From positions 2,480,001-2,544,000 of the forward strand of contig NZ_CP197466.1 in NCBI RefSeq assembly GCF_052180255.1: a stretch of DNA of 64,000 nucleotides, written 5' to 3'. This stretch comes from Paenibacillus_AM sp052180255. Its GTDB lineage: Bacteria > Bacillota > Bacilli > Paenibacillales > NBRC-103111. Position numbers and translations under genes: made by a program. This document shows positions 47,724 to 57,548 of this stretch, piece after piece (position 1 is the first letter of the stretch; the number at the start of each line of letters is the position of its first letter). The notes below the pieces were generated by a model. The model had not been told where the DNA came from. It did no database searches and was given only the letters and a program-made list of their open reading frames with translations.

Positions 47724-49418
47724 TTACAGTTTCGTATCATCCACGCTGTTCAGCCACTCTTCAATCGTACCAATGACGGAAGCTACACAACCGTCTTGGA
47801 ATGGAGAAATCAAGTTTGCTTGCTCAACGAGCTTCGTGAAGGACTTGCTGCCGCCAGCCTTACACAATTCTACGTAATCAGCCCAAGCTTTTTCTTTGTT
47901 GTCATGCATGCCTTTCCAGAATTGGAACGCACAAATTTGAGCAAGCGTGTAATCGATATAGTAGAACGGTGAATTATAAATGTGCTGTTGTTGTACCCAG
48001 AATCCACCACGCTCTAGATAATCATTTTCTTCATAATTTAGGTGTGGTAAATATTTTCTTTCGATTTCGCGCCATGCCGACTTACGCTCAGCAGGGGTTG
48101 CCGTTGGGTTCTCATAAATGAAATGTTGGAATTCATCCACAGATACGCCATAAGGAATGAAATTCAAGCTTTCACCTAAGTGATTGAACTTATATTTCTC
48201 TGTGTCTTCTTTAAAGAATAATTCCATCCAAGGCCATGCGAAAAATTCCATACTCATGGAATGAATCTCACATGCTTCAGATGTTGGCCAGTGATATTCC
48301 GGAATTTCAAATCCACGGCTGGAGTAAACTTGGAACGCATGACCCGCTTCGTGTGTAAGCACATCAATATCGCCAGCTGTACCATTGAAATTCGAGAAAA
48401 TGTAAGGTGCGCCATATTCGCTAAAGTACGTGCAATAGCCGCCACTTTGCTTGCCTTTTTTACTAACCAGATCCATGAGCTCATCATTAATCATTTTTTG
48501 GAAAAATTCATCTGTTTCTTTAGATAGCTCTGCATACATCTTCGAACCACTATCTACGATATAATCAGGGTCGCCTTTAGGCGTAGCATTACCCGAAATA
48601 AAGCTGAATTTATCATCGTAGTAAGAAAGTTTATCGACACCAATACGTTTAGCTTGGCGTTTTTTTAACTTAGAGGATGCAGGTACGATATACTCCAATA
48701 CTTGATTTCTAAAGTTAGCAACCATCTCTGAATTGTAGTCCGTGCGGCTCATGCGCGCATAACCAACTTCAACGAAGTTTTCAAAGCCAAGTTTGATTGC
48801 AATTCCATGTCTGACCTTCACTAATTGATCGAAAATATCATCCAATTTGGCTTCATTTTCTACGAAGAAGCTGTAACGTGCTTCACTTGCACTGCGACGC
48901 ATGTCACGGTCTGTAGATAACATAAACGGCTGTAACTGTGAAAGTGTGCGCTCTTCACCTTCGAAAGGAATTTTAGCTGAAGCAATCAACTTTTGGTATT
49001 CAGATGACAGCTTATTTTCCAATTGTAGATCTTCAATAATTTCTGGTTTGAACGTTTTGATCGTCAGTTCAGCCAATTGGAACAATTGAATGCCCCATTT
49101 CGCTTCAAGCTCTGGTCTGAACTTGGAATCAATTAAAGCCTTGTAATACTCGGCTTGATATTTTTGCAAGATCGGAGTTGTCTCATCCCAGAAATCTTGC
49201 TCCGCCTTATAAAATTCATCATTTGTATCAATGGAGTGACGTACGTACACAATGTTAAATAACGTTTCGATTTCACTGCGTTGTTTATTAAAGGCTTTCA
49301 TGGCCTCATCTTGAGCTTCAAATGTCTCAGCTGAATGGAATGCAGCCAGCAGCTCTGTAAAGCGGCTTTCTAACTGTGCTACATCAGGTCTTTCATAAGG
49401 GAATTGACTGAATTTCAC
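47724..49418 (-). CDS. pepF: M3-family oligoendopeptidase (PepF-like)
   Basis: Zinc metallopeptidase of 564 residues, cytosolic. The zinc site is DVLTHEAGHAFQVYSS (HExxH, about 354-369), with the third ligand in ACEIHSMSMEFFAW (about 383-396). The C-terminal IYNSPFYYIDYTLAQ (about 487-501) is characteristic of the family. It degrades short peptides. Monocistronic between terminators. Confidence 0.93.
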   Translation of the reverse strand: MKFSQFPYERPDVAQLESRFTELLAAFHSAETFEAQDEAMKAFNKQRSEIETLFNIVYVRHSIDTNDEFYKAEQDFWDETTPILQKYQAEYYKALIDSKFRPELEAKWGIQLFQLAELTIKTFKPEIIEDLQLENKLSSEYQKLIASAKIPFEGEERTLSQLQPFMLSTDRDMRRSASEARYSFFVENEAKLDDIFDQLVKVRHGIAIKLGFENFVEVGYARMSRTDYNSEMVANFRNQVLEYIVPASSKLKKRQAKRIGVDKLSYYDDKFSFISGNATPKGDPDYIVDSGSKMYAELSKETDEFFQKMINDELMDLVSKKGKQSGGYCTYFSEYGAPYIFSNFNGTAGDIDVLTHEAGHAFQVYSSRGFEIPEYHWPTSEACEIHSMSMEFFAWPWMELFFKEDTEKYKFNHLGESLNFIPYGVSVDEFQHFIYENPTATPAERKSAWREIERKYLPHLNYEENDYLERGGFWVQQQHIYNSPFYYIDYTLAQICAFQFWKGMHDNKEKAWADYVELCKAGGSKSFTKLVEQANLISPFQDGCVASVIGTIEEWLNSVDDTKL

Positions 49419-49549
49419 TTGAGAATCATCCTTTCTAAATTAAGAACTAAAAATGTACTACCCTTTTTACTTCCATATGAGCGTGCAAAACCCCTCTTTA
49501 TCCACGTCATTTTTATTGAAATTTCTGTAAAATCAGTCTCAAGGCTTAG

Positions 49550-50998
49550 CTAAATTGCAAACATATTCACGAACTCTGGTACGCTCATTCTTATAAACGA
49601 ATCTTGATCCTTGCATCGGTTGAAAATCGAAGTAGCCTGCTTATGCGGGTATCGTGTCGCGAGATTCGCCATGAATTTATTTTCCAGCAGCGGAATGCCT
49701 TCTTCTCTTCTACGACGATGTCCGATCGGATATTCGACTTCTATGTTTTCGGTACAAGTTCCGTCTTTGAAAAATACTTGAATTGCATTTGAAATGGAGC
49801 GTTTATGAGGATCTAAATAATCCTGGGAGTAGGTTACGTTCTCTTGTGTTCTCATTTTTTCTCGAAGTACATCTATTCTAGAATCTGTTGCAAAAGAATC
49901 TTCATAGTGATCCGCTGTTAGCTCGCCAAAGATTAACCCAATGGCAACCATATACTGAAGACAATGGTCTCGATCAGCGGGATTGTAAAGCGGTCCTGTT
50001 TTATCAATAATTCGCAAAGCGGATTCATGGGTTGTGAGAACAATAGAATCAATCTCATTTAGGCGGTGTTTAACATGAGGGTGTAAGAGAAAGGCGCACT
50101 CCACCGCTGTCTGAGCGTGAAATTCAGCAGGGAAGGATATTTTGAACAGAACATTTTCCATCACATAAGAGGAGTAAGGACGGTTTAATTTAAATGCATG
50201 ACCCTTGAATAAGACATCATAGAACCCCCATGTCTTAGCAGATAATGCAGTTTCATAACCCATCTCACCCTTCATCGTCATGAGCGCAAGTCGAACTGCG
50301 CGACTCGTTGCATCCCCTGCAGCCCACGATTTACGTGAACCCGTATTCGGAGCATGACGGTAAGTACGCAGCGATTGACCGTCAATCCAAGCCTGAGAAA
50401 CCGCATTTATAATGTCTTGCTGGGAACCTCCGAGCAGTTGGGTGATGACGGCCGTTGAGGCTACTTTTACCAAGACGACATGATCGAGTCCAACCCGATT
50501 GAAACTGTTCTCTAAGGCGAGAATACCTTGAATCTCATGGGCTTTGATTATTGCCGTGAGTACATCATGCATAAGAAGGGGGGGGCTTCCTTCGGAAATT
50601 CGAGTGCGACTGATGTAGTCAGCTATAGCAAGAATGCCGCCAATATTATCTGAAGGGTGTCCCCACTCCGCAGCAAGCCACGTATCGTTATAATCTAGCC
50701 AGCGGATCATGCATCCAATATTGAATGCTGCTTGAATCGGATCTAATTGAAATAGAGTTCCCGGTACTCTCGCGCCATGCGGAACTACCGTACCAGGTAC
50801 AATAGGACCGAGCAGCTTCGCGCATTCTGGATAGCGTAACGCAAGCAATCCGCAACCCAGTGCATCTAGTAAACATAAGCGTGCAATGTTGTACGCTTCT
50901 TCACTTTCAATTGAATAATCTGCCGTGTAAGCTGCGATATCTCGCAGTACTGGATCCGGTTCACCTCGTGATTGTTGCGTAAATTCATGGGATGACAT
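49550..50998 (-). CDS. prpD: 2-methylcitrate dehydratase PrpD (MmgE/PrpD family)
   Basis: MmgE/PrpD-family dehydratase of about 482 residues; it removes water from 2-methylcitrate in the methylcitrate cycle. Typical segments are LCLLDALGCGLLAL (about 40-53), MIRWLDYNDTWLAAEWGHPS (about 96-115) with the active-site Asp and His region, and RSWAAGDATSRAV-like (about 223-235). The ATG at 50998 has GGGGAG upstream; the frame to 51082 overlaps the synthase gene. It is the last gene of the operon. Confidence 0.92.
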   Translation of the reverse strand: MSSHEFTQQSRGEPDPVLRDIAAYTADYSIESEEAYNIARLCLLDALGCGLLALRYPECAKLLGPIVPGTVVPHGARVPGTLFQLDPIQAAFNIGCMIRWLDYNDTWLAAEWGHPSDNIGGILAIADYISRTRISEGSPPLLMHDVLTAIIKAHEIQGILALENSFNRVGLDHVVLVKVASTAVITQLLGGSQQDIINAVSQAWIDGQSLRTYRHAPNTGSRKSWAAGDATSRAVRLALMTMKGEMGYETALSAKTWGFYDVLFKGHAFKLNRPYSSYVMENVLFKISFPAEFHAQTAVECAFLLHPHVKHRLNEIDSIVLTTHESALRIIDKTGPLYNPADRDHCLQYMVAIGLIFGELTADHYEDSFATDSRIDVLREKMRTQENVTYSQDYLDPHKRSISNAIQVFFKDGTCTENIEVEYPIGHRRRREEGIPLLENKFMANLATRYPHKQATSIFNRCKDQDSFIRMSVPEFVNMFAI

Positions 50999-51041
50999 GG
51001 ACTCACTCCCCTTTTTGCAATCGGAAGGTAACTGATTTACT

Positions 51042-52166
51042 TTATTGACGCTCAGCCATTGGCAACCATGGCATCGGCTCATTACCTACATATTCTGCAC
51101 TTGGTCGAATTAGTTTATTGTTAGCCCGTTGTTCCATGATGTGCGCTGACCACCCGCTTGTGCGAGAAATCACGAAGATCGGTGTGAACATCGCGGTTGG
51201 AATGCCCAATAGGTGGTATGCTGAAGCGCTATAGAAATCGAGATTGGGAAATAGCTTTTTTTCTCGCCACATGAGGGTCTCGATTCGCTCAGATATGTGG
51301 TAAAGCTTCATATCGCCCGCTTCCTCCGATAACTTGCGTGACCACGCCTTGATAATGTCTGATCGTGGGTCAGATATCGAATACACACGATGACCAAAGC
51401 CCATAACAAGTTGCTTACTAGCTAGCATGGACAAGAGACCATCTTCCGCTTCATCTGGATCTTGGAAACGTGCAATAAGCTCCATTGCTGCTTCATTCGC
51501 ACCCCCATGAAGAGGACCGCGTAAAGTTCCAATCCCAGTCGTAATAGCTGAGTATATATCAGACATCGTAGAGGCTGTTGTGCGAGCAGCGAAGGTGGAT
51601 GCGTTAAATTCATGTTCCGCATAAAGAGTTAAGGAAACATCCATTACTCGCTCATGCAGCTCACTTGCCTGATGACCATGCAGCAACTCTAAAAAATGTC
51701 CTGCTATACTATCCGCACTGGATTTCAACTCAATCCGTGTTCCCGAGTTTGTGTAATGATACCAATAGAGCAACATTGATCCGAAAGAAGCCATCAATCG
51801 ATCCGCAATATCTGTCTGTGTATGGATCTCATTCTCCGGTTCCAATGCACCGAGCGCTGAGCAACCTGTCCGCAGAACGTCCATCGGGTGCGTCGTTGAG
51901 GGAAGTCGCTCCAAAATATTTTTCAAGTCAGAAGGTAAATCCCTTAATCCTTGTAATTTCAATTTGTACTGTTCGAGTTCACTTGCATTTGGCAATTGAC
52001 CGTAAATGAGCAAGTACGCTGTTTCCTCGAAGGTCGCATATTCAGCTAGATCAAAGATCGAATACCCGCGATAATTCAGTCCTTTACCTTCTTTTCCTAC
52101 CGTAGCAATTGACGTTTGACCAGCTGTAATACCTGCTAAACCACCTTGTTTACTGTTTGCAACCAT
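51042..52166 (-). CDS. prpC: 2-methylcitrate synthase / citrate synthase family
   Basis: Citrate synthase-fold enzyme of 374 residues. It has GKGLNYRGYSIFDLAEYA (about 27-44), catalytic His in LRGPLHGGANEAAMELI (about 213-229), GFGHRVYSISDPRSD (about 251-265) and the Asp region NLDFYSASAYHLLGIP (about 301-316). Placement between prpB and prpD indicates condensation of propionyl-CoA with oxaloacetate; some members also accept acetyl-CoA. Confidence 0.92.
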   Translation of the reverse strand: MVANSKQGGLAGITAGQTSIATVGKEGKGLNYRGYSIFDLAEYATFEETAYLLIYGQLPNASELEQYKLKLQGLRDLPSDLKNILERLPSTTHPMDVLRTGCSALGALEPENEIHTQTDIADRLMASFGSMLLYWYHYTNSGTRIELKSSADSIAGHFLELLHGHQASELHERVMDVSLTLYAEHEFNASTFAARTTASTMSDIYSAITTGIGTLRGPLHGGANEAAMELIARFQDPDEAEDGLLSMLASKQLVMGFGHRVYSISDPRSDIIKAWSRKLSEEAGDMKLYHISERIETLMWREKKLFPNLDFYSASAYHLLGIPTAMFTPIFVISRTSGWSAHIMEQRANNKLIRPSAEYVGNEPMPWLPMAERQ

Positions 52167-53051
52167 TTACGAGTCCCCCTTCACTTTGGCAAAGAGCTCA
52201 TCCAGTTTTTTCTCATAATCGTAATAATTAAGCACATCGTACAATTCGGAGCGCGTCTGCATCATATCCGTTATGTTACGCTGCGTTCCTTCGCTTCGTA
52301 GGGTTTGGTACACCCTATTGGCAGCAGCATTCATCGCACGGAACGCGGACAATGGATACAATGCCAATCCGACCTGAGCCTGTTTCAATTCATCGATTGT
52401 AAAAAGAGGGGTTTGACCAAATTCCGTCATGTTCGCTAATACAGGGACTTTTACGGCTTCTGCAAATTGGAGATACTGCTGCAAGTCTTGAACAGCCTCT
52501 GGGAATATCATGTCTGCCCCAGCTTCAACACAAGCAACAGCGCGATCAATTGCTGCATCAAGACCTTCGGATGCAAGCGCATCTGTACGTGCCATAATGA
52601 CAAAGTTCGGATCGACTCTAGCATCAACCGCCGACTGAATGCGAGCGACCATCTCCTCTTTGCTCACGATTCCTTTGTTCGGACGGTGTCCGCATCGCTT
52701 TTCCATCACCTGATCCTCGATATGTACACCAGCAGCTCCAGCACGTATCATCTCTCGAATCGTCCGTCCAATATTGTAAGTACCGCCAAAACCGGTATCC
52801 ACATCTACGAGTAGCGGAAGATCCACAGCTGCCGTAATTCGGCGAACATCATCTAGAATATCGCTAAGTGTCGTCATGCCAAGATCAGGCATTCCGAAGG
52901 ATGCATTAGCAACTCCGGCACCTGACAAATATATGGCTCGAAAACCTACCCGCTTTGCCATCATGGCGGTGTAGGCATTAATGGTTCCTGCGACTTGGAG
53001 TGGACTCTCTTGTTCAAGTGCTTGTCGCAAACATAATCCCGCAGATTTCAT
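52167..53051 (-). CDS. prpB: Methylisocitrate lyase
   Basis: PEP mutase/isocitrate lyase superfamily enzyme of about 294 residues. The signature loop KRCGHRPNKGIVS (about 117-129) contains the active-site Cys, and VDVDTGFGGTYNIGRT (about 82-97) binds Mg2+. It splits 2-methylisocitrate into pyruvate and succinate. The ATG at 53051 has AAGGAG 9 bases upstream. It directly precedes prpC. Confidence 0.95.
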   Translation of the reverse strand: MKSAGLCLRQALEQESPLQVAGTINAYTAMMAKRVGFRAIYLSGAGVANASFGMPDLGMTTLSDILDDVRRITAAVDLPLLVDVDTGFGGTYNIGRTIREMIRAGAAGVHIEDQVMEKRCGHRPNKGIVSKEEMVARIQSAVDARVDPNFVIMARTDALASEGLDAAIDRAVACVEAGADMIFPEAVQDLQQYLQFAEAVKVPVLANMTEFGQTPLFTIDELKQAQVGLALYPLSAFRAMNAAANRVYQTLRSEGTQRNITDMMQTRSELYDVLNYYDYEKKLDELFAKVKGDS

Positions 53052-53066
53052 TGTTCTCACTCCTTC

Positions 53067-54227
53067 CTATTCCGAATGAATCTGAGCTTCCATCAAAATA
53101 TGTTTTGCAATAACGATTCGCTGAATTTGATTCGTCCCTTCGTAAATCTGAGTTACTTTCGCATCACGCATAAAGCGCTCAACAGGGTAGTCCTTGGAGT
53201 ATCCGTCATTACCCATAAGTTGAACAGCATCTCGTGTAATCACGTTTGCGGTGTCTGTCGCGAACATTTTGGCCATCGAAGCTTCCTTGGCGCATGGCAG
53301 TCCCCGATCCCGTAAAATCGCTGCCCGATAGATCAGCAACTTTGCCGCTTCGATTCGCGATGCCATGTCCGCTAGTTTGTTTTTGGCAATAAGAGATTCA
53401 GACTCATTTTGACTCGTAACTAGGTGCTGCTTTGTGTAAGAAAGTGCTTGATCATAAGCTGCTCGAGCAATGCCTAATCCTTGTGCGGCAATACTAATTC
53501 GTCCACTGTCTAGATGGCGTAATGCAATGTGAAATCCTTCACCCTCAGGTCCAAGAAGTTGAGACACCGGTATTCGCACCTGATCGAACGTAAGTGTTGT
53601 CGTTGCTGAGCCGTTCATCCCCATCTTTTTTTCTTTTTTTCCTATGATAAATCCAGGGGTTTCCTTCTCAACAATAAACGCAGAAATAGGATGCGTACCC
53701 GTATTTGTTTCCGTAACTGCAAATGTTATGTAAACATTTGCTTCTCCGCCGTTGGTAATGAACATTTTCGAGCCATTGAGGACATAATGGTCACCTTGCT
53801 TGCTCGCCCTCGTCGTAATCCGAGAAGCATCTGAACCGGCATGCGGCTCTGTAAGTGCGAATGCGCCAATCATCTGACCTTTTGCTAATTGGGGCAGGTA
53901 CTTCTCTTTCTGAGATTGGCTGCCATAGTTCACAATGGGCATGGTGCCGACAGAGGTATGCACAGCCAGAATGACGCCAAGCGATGCACTTGCGTAGGAA
54001 ATCTCTTCGATGGTGAGAATGTAGGAAAGGAAATCAGCACCAGATCCTCCCCATATTTTGGGAATAGGCAGACCAAGCAGCCCTTGCTCACTCATTTTGG
54101 CGACAATCTCACGAGGAAATTGGTCACTTGTATCAATCTGCTTGGCATACGGGATGATCTCGGTTTTCGCAAACGCACGTACCTGATCTCTATGGGATTG
54201 TTGATCAGATGTCAGAACAAAGTCCAC
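53067..54227 (-). CDS. Acyl-CoA dehydrogenase (downstream copy)
   Basis: Flavin acyl-CoA dehydrogenase of about 386 residues. MIGAFALTEPHAGSDASR (about 119-136) is the first family signature, and the second, QLMGNDGYSKDYPVERFMRD (about 333-352), is near the C-terminus. The catalytic Glu is in QIYEGTNQIQR (about 358-368). The GTG at 54227 follows GGGAGGGG and gives the usual VDFVLTSDQQ start. It probably oxidises a short or branched acyl-CoA such as isobutyryl-, isovaleryl- or butyryl-CoA. Confidence 0.9.
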   Translation of the reverse strand: MDFVLTSDQQSHRDQVRAFAKTEIIPYAKQIDTSDQFPREIVAKMSEQGLLGLPIPKIWGGSGADFLSYILTIEEISYASASLGVILAVHTSVGTMPIVNYGSQSQKEKYLPQLAKGQMIGAFALTEPHAGSDASRITTRASKQGDHYVLNGSKMFITNGGEANVYITFAVTETNTGTHPISAFIVEKETPGFIIGKKEKKMGMNGSATTTLTFDQVRIPVSQLLGPEGEGFHIALRHLDSGRISIAAQGLGIARAAYDQALSYTKQHLVTSQNESESLIAKNKLADMASRIEAAKLLIYRAAILRDRGLPCAKEASMAKMFATDTANVITRDAVQLMGNDGYSKDYPVERFMRDAKVTQIYEGTNQIQRIVIAKHILMEAQIHSE

Positions 54228-54271
54228 AGGTTGCCCCTCCCCATAAATATGTTTCAACTAAGCCATTTAGG

Positions 54272-55120
54272 TCAGTAATTATAAAAACCACGTCCTGTTT
54301 TTTTTCCAAGCCATCCTGCCTTCACATATTTGCGTAACAACGGACATGGTCTATATTTCGTATCTCCCAATCCTTCATGAAGCACTTCCATAATGGACAA
54401 GCATGTATCAAGACCAATAAAATCAGCCAAGGTGAGCGGCCCCATCGGATGATTCATCCCAAGCTTCATGACTTCGTCAATTGCTTCGGGTTTAGCAATG
54501 CCTTCATACACACAATAAATCGCCTCGTTAATCATGGGCATTAGAATTCGATTCGAAACAAAGCCTGGAAAGTCATTCACTTCAACCGGAACTTTATTCA
54601 TGTGTTTAGCAAATCTTGAGATTATGTTCGTCGTCTCATCCGAGGTGGCAAGTCCCCGAATCACTTCAACAAGCTTCATGACAGGCACAGGGTTCATAAA
54701 ATGCATCCCGATAACGAGCTCCGGTCTTGTTGTTACAGCCGCAATTTCCGTGATTGGAAGCGAAGAAGTATTCGTTGCCAAAATAGCCTGCTGAGGGGCA
54801 AGCGCGTCTAATTGTCGAAAAAGTTCACATTTGACATCCCTATTTTCCACGACAGCCTCTATGGCCAACTGAATATCTTTGGCATCTGCCAAATCAATCG
54901 ATGGTTTTATACGAGCAAGAACAGCTTGTTTCTCAGCTTCGGATTTACGACCCTTCTCTACATCACGAGATAAATTCTTTTGAATTGTGTTTAGCCCACG
55001 CTGTACAAACTGATCATGCTGATCATATAAAATAACCTGTATACCCGTTTCTGCAGCAACTTGTGCAATGCCACTGCCCATCTGCCCTGCTCCAAGCACC
55101 ATTATTGTCCGTATATTCAC
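54272..55120 (-). CDS. 3-hydroxybutyryl-CoA dehydrogenase
   Basis: NAD-dependent short-chain 3-hydroxyacyl-CoA dehydrogenase, about 282 residues. The Rossmann motif is VLGAGQMGSGIAQVA (about 7-21), VIGMHFMNPVPVMKLVEV (about 133-150) holds the catalytic His region, and NDFPGFVSNRILMPMINEA (about 179-197) follows. The GTG at 55120 has GGAGGTGG 6 bases upstream; the longer open frame overlaps the thiolase end. Works with the thiolase to convert butyryl-type intermediates. Confidence 0.92.
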   Translation of the reverse strand: MNIRTIMVLGAGQMGSGIAQVAAETGIQVILYDQHDQFVQRGLNTIQKNLSRDVEKGRKSEAEKQAVLARIKPSIDLADAKDIQLAIEAVVENRDVKCELFRQLDALAPQQAILATNTSSLPITEIAAVTTRPELVIGMHFMNPVPVMKLVEVIRGLATSDETTNIISRFAKHMNKVPVEVNDFPGFVSNRILMPMINEAIYCVYEGIAKPEAIDEVMKLGMNHPMGPLTLADFIGLDTCLSIMEVLHEGLGDTKYRPCPLLRKYVKAGWLGKKTGRGFYNY

Positions 55121-55136
55121 GCACAACCACCTCCAA

Positions 55137-56348
55137 TCATTCGGATATAGAAGGCGCATGTACTTGCAGCATAATCGCATCTCCTTGTGCTGCCCCCGAA
55201 CATATCGCTGCAACCCCAAGTCCGCCTCCACGACGCCTTAGCTCATGAATCAATGTGCATATAATACGAGCTCCACTTGCTCCAATTGGATGGCCTAGTG
55301 CAATGGCTCCACCATTGACATTGACTTTCTCCTCATCCCAGCCGAGTAGGTAACCTGTCGTAATCGGGACACTAGCAAATGCCTCGTTTACTTCAAATAA
55401 ATCGACATCCCATAGTTCATGTTGCGTCTGATTAAGCAGCTTCTTTATTGCGAACCCTGGAGTTACGGCCAAATAAGGGGCAACGACTCCAATCGAGGAA
55501 TGCCCAACAATAGTGGCTAATGGTTCCAGATTTTCCTTCCTAGCAAGTTCTTCTGACATGAGCACAAGCGCTGCCGCCCCATCGTTCACACCAGGGGCAT
55601 TTCCAGCCGTGATTGTCCCCCCCGCATCTCCTAGCGGTGTTAGCTTTGCGAGTTTATCTATTGAAGTATCTTTACGAGGAGCTTCATCTTGATAAATAGT
55701 CGTTTTGCCTCCATGTTTATTCGTAATTTCAACGGAAATAATCTCATCTGTCCATCGTCCTGTCTCGAGTGCTCTAATCGCACGCTGATGGGAACGAAGG
55801 GCCCATGCATCCTGCTCTTCTCGGGTAATGCCATATTCCGCTGCAACATTGGATCCATGGGTCACCATCGGAACTTGATGAAAAGCGCAGCGTAAACCAT
55901 CATGATTTAATAAATCAATGACCTCAGAATCTCCAAGACGCATTCCCCACCTGCCATTAGGCAGTGCATACGGAGCATTCGACATGGACTCCATCCCACC
56001 GGCGACAATGACCTCCCCATCTCCAGCGCGGATGATTTGTTCACCTAACGTGACAGCACGCATGCCAGATGCACAGACTTTGTTAATCGTCTCTGTTGAT
56101 GTTGACCACGGTAAACCTGCTTGGATCGCAGCTTGACGGGAAGGAATCTGTCCTGCACCGGCTTGCAGCACCATGCCCATTAAAACCTCATCTATTTTCT
56201 CAGGTGACAAACCTATCTGTTCGATAGCCCCACGAATAACCGCTGCACCTAGATCAACGGCCGTTAAAGAAGATAACACACCACCAAATTTCCCGATTGG
56301 TGTGCGCACTGCACTAACGATGACCGTTTTACGAGATGATGAACTCAA
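55137..56348 (-). CDS. Acetyl-CoA acetyltransferase (thiolase)
   Basis: Thiolase of 403 residues. The acylated Cys lies in NKVCASGMRAVTLG (about 88-101), GGMESMSNAPY (about 115-125) is the family block, and the C-terminal NVNGGAIALGHPIGASGAR (about 347-365) and CSGAAQGDA (about 387-395) contain the catalytic His and second Cys. It cleaves or forms acetoacetyl-CoA in short-chain acyl-CoA metabolism. Confidence 0.95.
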   Translation of the reverse strand: MSSSSRKTVIVSAVRTPIGKFGGVLSSLTAVDLGAAVIRGAIEQIGLSPEKIDEVLMGMVLQAGAGQIPSRQAAIQAGLPWSTSTETINKVCASGMRAVTLGEQIIRAGDGEVIVAGGMESMSNAPYALPNGRWGMRLGDSEVIDLLNHDGLRCAFHQVPMVTHGSNVAAEYGITREEQDAWALRSHQRAIRALETGRWTDEIISVEITNKHGGKTTIYQDEAPRKDTSIDKLAKLTPLGDAGGTITAGNAPGVNDGAAALVLMSEELARKENLEPLATIVGHSSIGVVAPYLAVTPGFAIKKLLNQTQHELWDVDLFEVNEAFASVPITTGYLLGWDEEKVNVNGGAIALGHPIGASGARIICTLIHELRRRGGGLGVAAICSGAAQGDAIMLQVHAPSISE

Positions 56349-56362
56349 CTCCTATCCCTCCT

Positions 56363-57535
56363 TCAATATAAGATGGTGTCTGTAATGTGATTTTCGAGAT
56401 ATTGTTTCATGCTCTGGAGGAAATGCCCACATGTAAGCGGATCGATGACTTGTGAATCGACAGTCAGACATAAATTCACCATCGACCGAATCGCAAACAT
56501 ATGATCCATAACCACAGGCCGCTTTGTGATCGATTCGATGCTTAGCACAGCAGATTGAGGGGATTGGATCACAGGCTGAGACTCAATTGATCCGATTGCA
56601 CCCGTATTGTTCAGTGTGAATGTCCCTCCGTCTGAGTGGGTTGAACCGAATCGTCCTTCTTTGATGTGATGAACCGCATCATAGATTGATTGTGTTAAAC
56701 CTAAGAAACTTTGATGATCAGCGTGATGAATGACCGGGTACAAGAGTTTATTACTTGCTGCTACCGCAATGGATAAATGAATGGGTTTATGTGTGACCAG
56801 CTGGTCGCCCTGCCGAGTCGTATTTAGCTGGGGATACTTCTTCAAACTTTCAACAACAGCACGTATAAAGAACGGCAAATAAGTGAGCTTAAGTCCTTCT
56901 CTATTTGCAAAATAGTCTTTCTTTTCTTCACGAAACTTCACTAAGTTCGTCACATCAACTTCAACCATCATCCAGGAAGGTTGGGGATTGTGAGATTGTC
57001 CAGTTGAATTTGATAGAATAGGATTAGTCGTAGCGACTTGATGTTGAATAGCATCAGGTGCGTATGCGGTAGGTGGTTGTGCAGTGGATGCGGATTGTGA
57101 GTGAGACTCTTTGTTCTTGATCACTTGCAATATATCATTTCGGGTCACTCTTCCCCCTTTGCCCGTGCCTTTAATAGCGTTCAAATCAATATGATGTTCA
57201 CGTGACAATGCAAGTACAACCGGCGAGTAAACTTGGGAATGTGATGGATCTGTGGGGATATGCGATGCAGATTCGGTATGTGCGGTTGGTTCTAGAGCTC
57301 GCTCTTCGATCTCACACATTACGCCACTGACCGGGATCGTGTCTCCAACTGCTGCAATTAACTGCTTCACGATTCCTGACACGGTAGAGGGAACTTCGGC
57401 CGTTACTTTATCGGTTACAATTTCACAGATGGGTTCATACTTATTCACCCAATCTCCTGGTTCAACAAGCCATTTCATCACGGTACCTTCTGTAACGGTC
57501 TCTCCAAGCTGAGGCATACGTACAATAGAAGTCAT
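56363..57535 (-). CDS. bkdB: Branched-chain 2-oxoacid dehydrogenase E2 (dihydrolipoyl acyltransferase)
   Basis: E2 subunit of 390 residues. An N-terminal lipoyl domain carries the lipoylated Lys in EIVTDKVTAEVPS (about 38-50). A peripheral-subunit-binding domain lies at about 106-142 (SPVVLALSREHHIDLNAIKG), a Ser/Thr/Pro/Gln linker at about 146-190, and the catalytic acyltransferase domain at about 200-390. The usual C-terminal DHRxxDG is altered: the end reads NLCLTVDSQVIDPLTCGHFL, with the catalytic His position replaced by TVDSQVID. Whether acyl transfer is fully active is uncertain. The operon lacks E3. Confidence 0.88.
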   Translation of the reverse strand: MTSIVRMPQLGETVTEGTVMKWLVEPGDWVNKYEPICEIVTDKVTAEVPSTVSGIVKQLIAAVGDTIPVSGVMCEIEERALEPTAHTESASHIPTDPSHSQVYSPVVLALSREHHIDLNAIKGTGKGGRVTRNDILQVIKNKESHSQSASTAQPPTAYAPDAIQHQVATTNPILSNSTGQSHNPQPSWMMVEVDVTNLVKFREEKKDYFANREGLKLTYLPFFIRAVVESLKKYPQLNTTRQGDQLVTHKPIHLSIAVAASNKLLYPVIHHADHQSFLGLTQSIYDAVHHIKEGRFGSTHSDGGTFTLNNTGAIGSIESQPVIQSPQSAVLSIESITKRPVVMDHMFAIRSMVNLCLTVDSQVIDPLTCGHFLQSMKQYLENHITDTILY

Positions 57536-57548
57536 CTCATCTCCCCCC

